Positions 47,801-59,000 of a DNA stretch of 64,000 nucleotides are shown here, piece by piece. Location: positions 18,072,199-18,136,198 of the forward strand of contig NC_083654.1 in NCBI RefSeq assembly GCF_963576545.1, written 5' to 3'. A program made the translations under genes and the position numbers. The notes beneath the pieces were generated by a model that had not been told where the DNA came from, did no database searches, and saw nothing but the letters and a program-made list of their open reading frames with translations. The DNA is from Limanda limanda (lineage: Eukaryota > Chordata > Actinopteri > Pleuronectiformes > Pleuronectidae). Positions within the stretch are counted from its first letter, which is position 1. Each line of letters starts with the position of its first letter.

Positions 47801-49970
47801 AAAAGAACTCAGCAGGGAGTCAGCCAAAGTGAAATCGATGGAAATGAGTGTCCCCAAAAAAGCGGCTCAATTCATCGGTTGATTCACCAACTTTGATTTG
47901 ATTTGAGGGTTGTGAGGTGAAGGACACGAATCACCGACAGTTTAGAAACGATGCATCGGGATCTGCTCTGTGGAAGCTTCACTGTTTTGTGTTTGATTTC
48001 ACGATGGTTTCAAATTTCCACCAGCGAAGCAGTTTGGTCCAAAAGTGACACATTTGAAAATGAAAAGTTAAAACTTATCGGTACGATCACCAGATAAATC
48101 ATCTGCTCTCGTGTAATGAATACAAAGAGAGAGAGTGTGTGTGTGTAGAGCTATGTGTGTGTGTATGATTAAACGTTCCTCTGAAGACGGGTGTGTGAAC
48201 GGCCCGCGGCGGCTGCGCAGGCAGAACAAACACACCTGAGCACATTCAGCCTCGGTGATAACAATCTCTCCATCAAACCCTGGTTCCCGTTTCTTAAGGA
48301 GCACAGAGGAACGTGTGATGAGGAGATCCCGGGATCAAATACAATTATCCCGAGCTCAAAGCTGCACAAAGCCACTAAAAGATACTAACTGTCATGTGTG
48401 CACTAGCGGAATGATTTATTTGCATCCATGCGTGGATCTGGGGCTTGCCAGGAAAGTCTTTATATATCTGAACTGAAGAGTTAAAAGACTTTGGGAACAC
48501 AAAGATTTGCTCGTCAGTGGGAAAGGAGTTGGGGTGGGTGGGGGGGGGGACTTGTATTAGAGCTGTCGCTGAATTCACAGACAGTAAAACGATGTGGTCA
48601 AATCTGCAAGAACAGAAAAATGTCCCACATGGAAACAGAGTCCCCAGTAACAATGAGGCTACATGTCAACATCTATTTTACTCGCTGCACTGAACTGAAG
48701 GAGAATTCTTCGTGGAAATTCAGAACCCAAACGGAGGATTAGAATAACCGCGTATTGTTTTTCTTCCTGCCAACATTTGCGCTGATGATGGCCCGATGCA
48801 ACGAGCAGAACAATGCCATCAAACCCATCGCCATGACTCGTCCTGACAGCCAAAGTTTTTTTCCTCCCGTCTCCCTCCAGATGTCAAGTGTGCCCTCCAG
48901 CTTGTTTACTGCTCATAAGAAATCCAATCGCAAATCAAATCAGACCAAACAGTCGAAGCCATATCTGGCTCATCTTTGCGGTTTCAGCCCGGGTGCTCCA
49001 CTTCGGCTTTATTTGCTTTAGCTAATGGAGAATGAAAATCACAGATGTGTCGAGTGTCTTTTCGGAAATCTGGAAACAGCACGAGGACAGCTGCCGAGCT
49101 GCGACAGGGAGGTTCAGGGAATATTTAATGACACATGCCTGGTGGTGATACTGGTTTTCCTCTGATGGGTTGGATCGTCTCTGCAGCGACTTCAGCTCCC
49201 GAGGCTGCTTTTACAGAAACCATAGAGAAGAACACTGTGGTAATAACACACACACACGGAGCCAATAAAATCACAACTGCGTTTCAGCAAGTGAGCTCAA
49301 TCCCACAGGAAGGAAGGTTTTCCTCTGCGGCTGAATTAATGAAGTAGGACGTCTGAACAACGACCTGCACCGCGGAGAAAATATTGAGCTGTTAGAGTCC
49401 GGATTCTTTACACGCATTCTTTCAGCGTTAGGGGTTGAAAGTTAAGCATTTTATGAAACGTGTGTATTCACTGGGGGATTCTGAGGCCGTTACACACAGT
49501 GACACCTCAGCAGCACATGACCTCACTCACTCAACGGACAGCTACAGGTCAGTGAGGAGCAACAGGCCACGCTTACGCAAACGCCCAGTAACCATAGCAG
49601 CCGTTCATCCCTCATTCATCATCCAACCAACCATCCATCCATCCATCGGTAAATATAAAGCTATTGAATCCAGTTTATTAGCTAAATTAAGCTAACTGGA
49701 GGAAATGAGGACATTAGCTGTGTAGCGAATAAGACAGGAAACAGATAGAATACGTTTTTGAGCTTTGTCCAAGATCAAATATAATTTGTTCCATATTAAC
49801 ACAGACATGAAAATAGCAATTTAAGTGAAGTTGGCTTCAAAACTATATTTCTTGAACATATTGTCAGTACCAGATAAAAGATATTTGTATTTCAGCACAA
49901 TCCTTTTGTCAGACCAGAGATAATTTCATTGGATTTGAAGTTTTACAGAGCTGTAAGTGGAGTTAAATGA
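44875..49970. other. Intergenic DNA with CA/TG words, no gene seen
   Basis: Many short TG/CA runs (45209-45236, 45724-45760, 46132-46154), a GGT/GGTGG-rich stretch (45893-45962) and pyrimidine-rich DNA (47036-47125). Open frames of up to 241 codons here are compositional and contain no recognisable domain. I found no splice-compatible protein match on either strand. Confidence 0.5.
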
Positions 49971-50168
49971 AAATCCACATATCGGGATGCATTCAAAGTG
50001 ATTTTATATAGACATGAATTCAATTTAAAGCAAAAACAAGCGAAACAACGAAGAAAAAGATGATTCCAGCGATTCTCTCTTCTGAGATCTCCTGTTTAAA
50101 ATCTAAACCTCTAAATGAATTTGAATCTCTCTCTATCCGTGAGCGAGTCGTCACTTTTCACACTCTAA
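49971..50168 (+). repeat. Direct repeat, 202-bp unit, copy 1
   Basis: Starts AAATCCACATATCGGGATGC and ends GTCACTTTTCACACTCTAAA. The same sequence follows immediately at 50173 with about 90-95% identity by eye; copy 1 carries an extra piece (GATGATTCCA...). Confidence 0.9.
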
Positions 50169-50172
50169 ATAA

Positions 50173-50360
50173 AAATCCACATATCGGGATGCATTCAAAG
50201 TGATTTTATATAGACATGAATTCATTTTAAAGCGAAAACAAGCAAAACTAAGAAGAAGAAGGCGATTCTCTCTTCTGAGATCTCCTGTTTAAAATCTAAA
50301 ACTCTAAATGAAACTGAATCTCTCTCTCTCCGTGAGCGAGTCGTCAGTTTTCACACTCTA
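50173..50360 (+). repeat. Direct repeat, 202-bp unit, copy 2
   Basis: Head-to-tail duplicate of 49971-50168, including CATATCGGGATGCATTCAAA, TCTCTTCTGAGATCTCC and CCGTGAGCGAGTCGTCA. The duplication is recent relative to most repeats in this window. Confidence 0.9.
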
Positions 50361-50364
50361 AGCG

Positions 50365-52590
50365 ACACTTTAAGCAGAATCAGAGGGTGATACTGCAGCA
50401 GGGAAAATTATTGTTAATGTTAATGAGGGCAGTGTATACACTTAATACCCACACTGCCTCGGCCTCCAGGGCCATCAGCAATACGCCGCTGTGACCCAGT
50501 TTAAATCAACAGCTGACCTACTTCTTCCGCTTGACCTGCTGTAACAGGACGGAGCGCGAACGGCCGATGGCGTCGCCGCGGTCGCCACGAGCTTCGTTCG
50601 CTGTTTTCATTCCCCCCATCCAAACTGGTGATTCGATGTTAATGCACAATAAGGCAGACAAGGTGAAAATACATAAAAGGTTGTGTTCCAGTGGAGTGAG
50701 AGCACAGCACGGACTGGGTAAATGTTTTCACCACAGTACGTGAAGCCAACACAAACAGAGGATATAGATAAGAAGCATTTCTCTAAATGAATGTCTGGGA
50801 TAATATTTATGGTACGAATGTAGAGCTCAAGATAACATCGCATTTAAGGTTTTACTCAGGAAATGGAATCTTCAGGGTTTGGCATGATACGTTTTTCACT
50901 ACAACTAATTCAAACTGACTTTGGTTTGGAAAAATGTATTTAATTATAATATAATTATAATAATCATAGAAATTGTTTCAAATTGTTTTGATGTGAACAT
51001 GTTCCAAATGAAGGTTACAGGAATCATTCTCATTGTCTTGGTTTCGCTGATGCAGAATCAATACTTTAAACAATACTGTTAAATTGGATGAATTACTCAA
51101 GAATAATAAGAAATCAAAGAGTGGCCTCATTCATTCATTCATTTAAACACTGATGACATGTGTTGTTTCCCTTATTTTATATATGCCTTCTCTTACCTTT
51201 CATTCTCTCAATCTTTTGTATTTGGCCATTAAATTAGTTTTCCATTTTCTTCTTCCTGCAGTATGTACATTTTGGAATAAAAACAAATCTAAAAATCAAA
51301 CTGTATTCACAGTCATAATGGTTTTTGTTTGACCCCTTTATCTGTGTGAGCACTGATAAACCTTGCCACTGTTTTTTTCTGCCCTACTTTAAGTACTGAG
51401 CTGCAATTCACCCTCAATACACAACTGTTAAGTGTTAGTAAAGTCAACAATACCTTGCTCAAGGGCACTTTAGCAACAGATACTGGCATAACGTTGAGCA
51501 ATTTTGATCATGATATGTTTTTGCTTATTAAACTTCCAGAGCAGGGCCAAGACTGAAAGCAGTTATCTTCCAGTCTGAGCCATCGTAACCTCCGCTCCCT
51601 ACACGCTAATCAAACAAAGCTGCTTTTAAAACATACAAGGGAAAACTTGATATATTAGAAGTGATTCTGAAATGTTTTTTCAGTTCCCTGCGATGAAGGA
51701 CACTGTGTTTATACTCCTCTGCGATCCACGCTGTCTCAGACAACATGTCAGATCCTGCAGAGATTTTCACAACATCTGGGTCCAGTTATGCCGAATGCCT
51801 GTGTATCTAAAACTATCTGCACGTCTGATAGACAGCCGCTGCAAGCCACGCATGTCTGTGCATTGTCTGGGCGGCTGACGTGCAGCTGAGAGTGTTCTGA
51901 CGAGGACACAACCTCCACACAGATGGATATCTAGATCTCACTGTGCGGTGCGGAGAAGTGTTAAATGCAAAGTCATAAATCTGCCGTGACACTACTGCTG
52001 CTGATGAGAATATTGCTTTCAGATGTTTTGGGATGCATCAGAAGAATTACTTGCTCGCAGGAATGTGCAGATACGGGGACTGATTTGTGTAAGAAAAGAA
52101 AACAAGAGCAGAAAATGCAGGAAAAGTGAGGAATTGAAGATTGTGATCGAGAGTGCTGTTAGCATTCAAACAACCGTCAGTGGAAACTCTGAGGCTGGGA
52201 TTACGGTTCTCTGAAGAAACATGCAGATGTCTCTAGGGTTCTTCGCGGAGAGGAGTGATACGGGTTTAACTGTATCAGGTTGCCGGGGAGAAACTGAAGA
52301 AAGAAAAACACCTAAGTGTTAAAGGAATTGACATTTAAAAAAAACATGCTTCATCATTTTCTTGACAGGAAAATGATGAAGTCGCTCTAATATCTTCACA
52401 GAAACTGAAGCGATTCCAGGAGCTTGTTGTAATGAGTGGAAATGGAGTTTGTTCTTGTTGATTTACATGTGAACATTACTTTCTGATGGGGGGTTGAGTG
52501 AAGGGATATTTCATCGAATGGAAAACTAATATAATCTTACATTTAAACATATACATATATATAACATCTATTTAATTGCATGCATTTTGT
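50365..52590. other. Intergenic AT-rich DNA, possible SINE scrap at 51400-51500
   Basis: No gene seen. At 51440-51470 the - strand reads AAGTGCCCTTGAGCAAGGTA, a phrase common in the body of fish tRNA-derived SINEs, so a small old SINE fragment is likely. Confidence 0.45.
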
Positions 52591-52592
52591 AC

Positions 52593-52831
52593 TTTAGCTT
52601 AGCAGAAAGACTTAAAACATGGAAAAGCTGCTCTTGCCCAATCGGAATCTTAAAAACTCATCAATGATACATATATGTTGTATGTTTAATCTGTGCAAAA
52701 GGTAAAGTTTCAAGTTGTCGTAATCCTTATGATTTATACTGCAGTTTTTGCACAAATGCACAAATGCATTAACACTGAGTCGGGCTAGGTGTTTCCACTT
52801 GTTTCCAGTCTTTATGCTAAGCTAAGCTAAC
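52593..52831. mobile_element. MITE-like repeat with TTAGCTTAGC inverted ends
   Basis: Left end TTAGCTTAGCAGAAAGACTT. Right end CCAGTCTTTATGCTAAGCTA plus AGCTAA, whose complement is TTAGCTTAGCTTAGCATAAA. The inverted ends share TTAGCTTAGCA.AAAGAC. Inner words (TTTAATCTGTGCAAAAGGTA, GTTTCCACTTGTTTCCAGTC) are typical of a common teleost repeat with this architecture. TSD not obvious. Confidence 0.65.
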
Positions 52832-54369
52832 CAACTGATGGCCGATGAGAGTGAAGTCGATCTTCTCATCAAACGTTCTGCAAGAAACATTTCTAAAACA
52901 CAATCGATAGATTTAAAGTTTTCAACCCGTTACCGATTATGTTCTATTTGGTCTCAGCACATGCAGCCTACATATAACTCTGCGATGCTTGTCCATGTGT
53001 GTGTGTGTGTGTATACATCTAAGTACAGTGTGTGTGTGCCTGGTGTGTGTTGGTGAGATGTGATGACTGTCCCGTGCAGTCGGTTGTTGTGTGTGTGTTG
53101 CGTGCTGCTGCAGAGTTTATGTTATTCTGTCCCTCCTCTCTCCCTCGTTTACTGGCTATTCTGGGAAAATCCAAATTACAGTGTTTCAGCGTGTGGTTGG
53201 CTTGTGTGGTTCCAAATTTGTACTTAACCCTCCTGCTCCGTCCCTCCGCCTTCCACAACCTCCCCCCATCTCCCTATATACCTCCCTCACACTCCAATGA
53301 CACTAATCCCTCTGTGTCTTTGCTTTTGTTAATGGAATGTTTGAAATGGTTTAATTCGGGTTGAACATAATTTGATTTGAATCCACACGGGACCTTAAAT
53401 ATCAGGATGACATGTTCAAAGTCACATGAGTTCCCTCCAAACTCTTCTTTGTCTTTTTTCCCTCTTTTCACTCTCACTCTGACTTTCTTTCCTCTCCTCC
53501 TCCTCCTCCTCCTCCTCCTCCCTTCATATTTTCTTGTTTTCTCTCCTTGTTGTTTTGTCCCGCTGCCTGTTGCTGTGCGGATGGAAGTCCTGAAAACATC
53601 CATGTCTCCTCTAAAAACATGTCCTCCTTGCGGCTTTGCTCGCCGCTCGGTTTCTCCGCTTCCTGTCACCCCCACTCGCCCGCCTGTAATTACCGCCTTA
53701 ACCTATAGGATCTGCACCAACCTCCCCCCCCTCCCTCCTCCATTCACAAAATGGGTATTTTTATCCGAGTCTGAGCGACAGAGTTTTTCTTCCCCCCCCT
53801 TTTTTTTTTTATTATACATCATGTCTATTTGTGTAAGGATTTATGCAAATGCTCATTTAGTGAGTCTCTTTGCTTACATAATTGCTCAGCTCTATTCCTG
53901 ATACCTGTTAAATCTATTCCGTCCCTCGGAGTGACCCTGCACGCGCACGCCGGGCCGTGAGAGATCGGACGTGTAACGGGCACAGTCGCCGGATTATAAT
54001 GACAAAATTAAAATGAGAACTCCACGGACACTGCACCTCTGTAATGGCTCATTGCGTCGGCTTACTAATGTGCCCTCGGCGGCTCTTTGACAGCGCTTAT
54101 AATCACTGCTGAATATTTCTTCCCTTTTCGAAAGTTCACTTTTTTTTAAATTTGACCCGAAATGCCGCAGCGCACCGAGCGAGTTCCCACTTCCCTCTGA
54201 TGCAGATCTGCAAAGCAATTTGTTAGTTTTCTCTCACAGATGTGGGGAACGTTTAAGGTTTTTTTGGAGACCCAATGAGATTGCGGGAGTTGTCAAACTG
54301 AGTCGCCACCGCTTTTTGATTTATCTTTCACTCGATTCGCAATTGCGTCTTTATCTCGTGTGTCAGAAC
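52832..54369. other. Intergenic DNA, no gene seen
   Basis: TG runs at about 52997-53012, (TCC)n at 53500-53521 and a T run at 53801-53810. 53930-54360 is CG-richer and repeat-poor. No exon recognised. Confidence 0.45.
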
Positions 54370-54415
54370 TAGGGTTGCAAAATTCCGGGAATATGCCAAG
54401 TTGGAAATTTTCCAT

Positions 54416-54465
54416 GGGAATTAACGGGAATATACGGGAATTAACGGGAATAAACGGGAATAAAC
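54416..54465 (+). repeat. Five exact 10-bp iterons in hAT copy 2
   Basis: Five tandem units GGGAAT(T/A)(A/T)AC with a strict 10-bp period: TTAAC, TATAC, TTAAC, TAAAC, TAAAC endings in order. It lies 46 bp in from the TIR. Confidence 0.9.
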
Positions 54466-54507
54466 TGGAAATGTTGTGGATAATTTATACTAGCTGTATT
54501 TACCTTG

Positions 54508-54714
54508 TCATATACAGACATAAATATAAACATTTTGTTGTGTCATAGGCTGATTTGAGCCCTGAGGAAACTTTGGGCACTTGACTATATGCTTCTGCAT
54601 CGTTGTGTCATTCTTAACATAGGTCTTTGCACAGTATTTGCAAATGTACACAGCCTTTCCTTCTACATTGGATGGGGTGAAATGTCTCCACACATGAGAG
54701 AGTGCACGTGGCAT
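54508..54714 (-). CDS. BED zinc-finger peptide of hAT element, copy 2
   Basis: The same 68-residue ORF as at 41993-42199, with Zn ligands C25, C28, H42 and C46 all kept. Differences are confined to about residues 57-59 (PMTQ for PITK). The ATG follows the acceptor CTACAG (54720-54719), and the upstream donor at 54922 is intact, giving a 204-bp intron (54719-54922). Retention of an open frame in two independent non-autonomous copies suggests they share a recent source or that the ORF is under some constraint. No catalytic domain. Confidence 0.75.
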   Translation of the reverse strand: MPRALSHVWRHFTPSNVEGKAVYICKYCAKTYVKNDTTMQKHIVKCPKFPQGSNQPMTQQNVYIYVCI

Positions 54715-55013
54715 TGTTCTGTAGAATAAGATGAGAAAAAAGTTTGTAAAAAAACACTAATGCAATGCCAGAGATATAAATAGTTAGCCAAACTATTGCA
54801 ATTGTCTGTAAACATATTTTACAATTGATGGATAAATGAATGGAAATAGGCTAGATGAACAGATGAACAATCCTCAATCAGCATGCTAATATATTTTCCC
54901 CAGTAATATCATCGAAACTTACCTGACTAGTCCTGCACTCTACAGCAAGCCTCAATAGACCTGCTGTAGAGTGAAGGATGCTGGGAGTTATCTGTGCATG
55001 TGATGTAAGAATC

Positions 55014-55723
55014 AGAACCAGACCTGCTCGCTCCCAGCCGACTCCTCCACCGCTCCTGTTTTGCATTTGGCACAGAGGGTGTGTTTATGCAGCCAGACAC
55101 ATGCACTAATGCGTGAAGCTGCGATTCGAGCCATTGCACTTTGATACGGAGCACTCTGGATGGGCTCAGTGCAGATTATGTTATGATGACCACCTCCGCT
55201 GAAGTGCATCACGTCAAAAGGCTTTAACCGCAAATAGAACGCCGAATGTGTCGGACGTGTTCTGGAGGTCGCGGGCTATTTTGGGATTATTGCTTTTCAC
55301 TGCAGATTAATGAACTTCTTGATGAGGGAAAGATCTCATTAAATCTTCGGGACAAATCTGCTTTAATATCTCTCTCAGCGCAAATCTGTTATTTCTGCTC
55401 CCTTGCTCTTCAGCCGGCGAGCGAACGGCAACCGGATCATTAACCATCTGAGGTGACCAGCTGCCTCGCTCGGTCCTTGTCCTTCCACGGCCTGTGCCGC
55501 CCCAATCCATGTCTTCCTGTGTCGCTTAGCTACTGTTGACCACTTTTGGCTGCTTTCTGCTTTTGGCTGCTTTCTGCTTGTGCGTTCTTCCCCAGTGGAA
55601 AGACAACACTTGACCACGATGAGTGCTCCTCTCGGCCTGCGGAGGAGAGAGAGGAGAGGCCGAGCCCTGTTGGTTGGACCGGACGCTCTGTGACATTCTC
55701 AGCAGCGTCCCCTCCGGCTCTCG
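55014..55723. other. Intergenic DNA, no gene seen
   Basis: No domain or repeat recognised; CTTTTGGCTGCTTTCTG repeats twice at about 55544-55578 (17-bp tandem). Confidence 0.45.
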
Positions 55724-56064
55724 CATTAAGATTTAAGATTTAAGATACATTTTATTATCCCACACACATGCACAGACATGCACAGGCACACTCATGCAAG
55801 GGGAAATTTAACCTCTGCTTTTAACCCATCTGGTGCAGGACACACAGAGCAGTGAGCATCCAGATGCCCGGGGAGCAGATGTTGGGGGAGTAAGGTGCCT
55901 TGCTCAGGGGCACTAGACAGGGTAGGGAGAATCCTCTTGGATTTTTGGACAGATCAATCCAGGTTCGTCTTTTTGTTGTTTCTCCGTGGAGTCGAACCAG
56001 AGACGAACCAGAGACCTTTTCTGCCCATAGTCCAAGTTTCTGCCACTAGTCCACCGCCTCTCCT
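55724..56064 (-). mobile_element. tRNA-derived SINE with Pol III boxes
   Basis: About 340 bp, head on the right. On the - strand a tRNA-like head holds box A TGGACTAGTGG (56053-56043) and box B GGTTCGACTCC (55998-55988), 45 bp apart. The body contains GTGCCCCTGAGCAAGGCACC, CTGCTCCCCGGGCATCTGG and CACTGCTCTGTGTGT, the body type of common percomorph SINEs. It ends ATAATAAAATGTATC followed by (TTAAATC)n tail units. TSD not determined. Confidence 0.85.
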
Positions 56065-56069
56065 ATGAC

Positions 56070-59000
56070 AGCAACGGCGGTCATTTTTGTTGTTTGTTTG
56101 CCTTCTCTTCCAACTCCTTCCCTCCCTTTGTGGGTAACAAAAAGAAGTGTCCCGTCGCATGGTTACACAATAAATAAACAAATCTGCATAATTACGTAAG
56201 CAGTGTTTTGCTGAACCGCAGAGAGAGAGTTTTGTGAGTCAAGCGGCCGTGTTTGCTCTCAACCCGGGCGGCTGCTCAAAGTTAAGAAAAAAAGGTGCTA
56301 TCGTCATCAAATGCTGTTGTTTTTCCTCTGGGGAGCTTTTTTTGGTTTTCATGCAATGATGGGAAAACCTTTGGGGTCACGAATGCTCGCTGGAGGTGTG
56401 CTGGTTGAGACTGTGTGTGATCAAGCAGCCTGGAAAACAAGCGGAGAGACGAGAGCTCCTGTTCCACTGATGGCTCATCTCAGATCAGCAGATGAGGAGC
56501 CGCTGAGGGAAGTGAGCGAAACCGTCTTTTATCCACCTTGAAACACCCCAACTTCAATCCTGTTACTCTTTTGTTCTTTTCTTCTTCTAACTTTGATTCT
56601 TTTTTCTCTCTCTCCACCCTCCAAAAAATCTCACCAGTCTCGCCCAAACTCCCTCTTCCATCCCAGGCGCCTTTCTCTTCTACACCTTTTAAACCTATCT
56701 GCTTCTTGTTAAAACTTTGTCCACCCCATCTCCTTTGCCTTTCCACACTTCCATCACTGCCTTTCTCTCCCTCTTTCCCACCTTCTTCCCCTGCTTTGGT
56801 TTTGTGAAAGGGGGCTTTATCAGCGGGCCTGAATGGTGCAGGTCCACTGGAAGCAGCGGACAATGGGCCCATCATCAGAGGGAAGCAGAGCCTATGAAAG
56901 AGGAACAAAGACCCTGAGCCCAAGAGGGGCCCCACTCTGCACCTCACACCACCACAGCAACAGCCTCCACTGGCCCTGCTCGCTGTGTGTGTGAGTGCTG
57001 GGGGAAAAGAAAAAACGTGTGTGTTCTTGCCTGTATAAGAAGGCAGGTGCTGCCCCTTGGGATTTCTACATTATGGATCTGCCCCTGTAAATAGCTGTGG
57101 CTTTCAGCTATCATTCTTAAACAGGCTGCATTCTCCTGCTGGCACCCTGCATCCATTATCGTCCAAATCTATCTTGCTGCATGTGCACTCTCCCCACTAT
57201 GCATCGTGCACTTGTGTCTGTGAGCATGTGGGAGTTAGTGGATACGAGTTTTCCTGTCGCTGTAACATGACAATGTGTGCAGCCGTCATGAATATGCATT
57301 CTCACCTACGTGCTGTCTCCTCAGGGGAGTTGGAGACTCTTTAAGCAGAAACATGTTTGCACAGGGAAAGTTGTTTTTCGGAGCCAAGTGCGAGACAAGT
57401 CCTGTCTGTCGAGCCGGTTTTACAGCACAAAGTGACCGGACAGGACAGAGTCGACAAAGAACTGTGTCTGCATGTGTCATCGCTGTTGACGCGGTGAGGT
57501 CTCTTATGTTGTGAAACCTTTCAGGAAACAAATAGTCTTTTTTTTTGTCCAACAGCTACTCCCATAGTCAGAATGAACTCGATATTTGACTTTTAAGCCA
57601 ACGAGGACAAAGTGCTGCTGGAGAAATCATGTCAACAAATCCATCACCACTGAATTCCAGTAAACTCCTCCTGTTTAGACTGAAACAAGGCTTGTTTGGG
57701 CCCATTTCTTTCTAATGAAATGATGAAGAGTTTGTATCAGTAACAGAAAATCAACTCAGGCTGAACTGCAGCTCTGTAAAGTTGTGGGACCATAAATGGT
57801 GATGTGATTTTATCAAGTTTTATCATTAGGCTAAAAGTGAGAATACACTTCTTATGTATATGTGCATCCGTGATAAAAAGGCACAATAAACGTGTGTGTT
57901 TCTTTACTAGTTTCACTTAAATTATCATCAGAGGTCAATTGATTGTGGGGCTTCGTGTTTTCAGTCTGTGCTCACTTGCTTCAGCCAGATATTGTAGCGA
58001 ACGTGGGAATTGCAGCAAAAGTCAGTCAGAGATAAGTGATGTTCAGATCTCAGATGAAAAGCCTGCCACTATGAATCATCATAATGACATATTTGAATGT
58101 GATGCACTTAGCTTAATAACAGTGATATCTTATTTCTACCGCTACAGCATTCGTTCTTAAGTTATTTGTCATGCTACCTTTACTTATGATTTGTCCATTT
58201 CTGGACCGTCACTGCCCATACATGGCAATGCAAAGGATGCATGTTGGTTGGTTGTCAAGCAATACATCCACTAGAGGGCAGCGCAGAGCCGAGAGTTTCT
58301 GATAACAACAAACATCGCAACAGTAAACGTTAAAGTAAACGTTTGTTATCATATAGACTCCTGCAGTTTTCTTACCAACAACCACCGACTTAAACGAAAA
58401 AGTTCCACAAAAAGTTGTCGCTTGAACGCTAGGCTACACTGCCCTCCTGCAATTTGTCTGTTTTGTCCGTATCCGGAAAAAATTCAGAAGCCGTGAGCCT
58501 TAAGATGCTTCTCGTGTATTTGAACTGGGACAAAAACTTTTTTTTTTCCTGCTAGAACTCATAACACTGAGATGACATTAGTAGTTGGGATAGCTTGGTA
58601 TCCCTTAGTGCAGATTCTGTCTTTAAACTGTGAAGATGTGGTCAAATAACAGTTTTATTATCATGTGAAGCAAAACCTCTAAGATTCTGTAAGTTTTTGA
58701 ATATATATAATATGATATTAGGTTTCATTCATGCCTTTCTAACATCTGCAGCTCCAAAGGTTCATTATATACTTATATGGATTTCTTCGAGCTCATAACC
58801 GATAGAATTTCACTGTGAATATATCCAATAACTACGGCTCATGCTGCCACAGCAGTGTATTCTTTCGGCTGTGTTAATACACTGCAATCAGATTTAATAT
58901 TTGAGGCGAGTTAAGGTCATATTCATCAGTTGACCTTAATGGGTTCAGCTGATCGGGGCCCTCATTAATGTCTATTATGCAAGTTGAGACCTCTCGTGAC

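Larger units (their letters stand above)
54370..55013 (-). mobile_element. Non-autonomous hAT element, copy 2 (5' end missing)
   Basis: The right terminus (TAGGGTTGCAAAATTCCGGG at 54370 on the + strand), the BED ORF, the 204-bp intron and part of the 5' leader match copy 1 in inverted orientation. Similarity ends at about 55013 inside the leader, so roughly 170 bp including the left TIR are absent and no TSD can be defined. It was truncated by a later rearrangement or an aberrant insertion. Confidence 0.9.
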
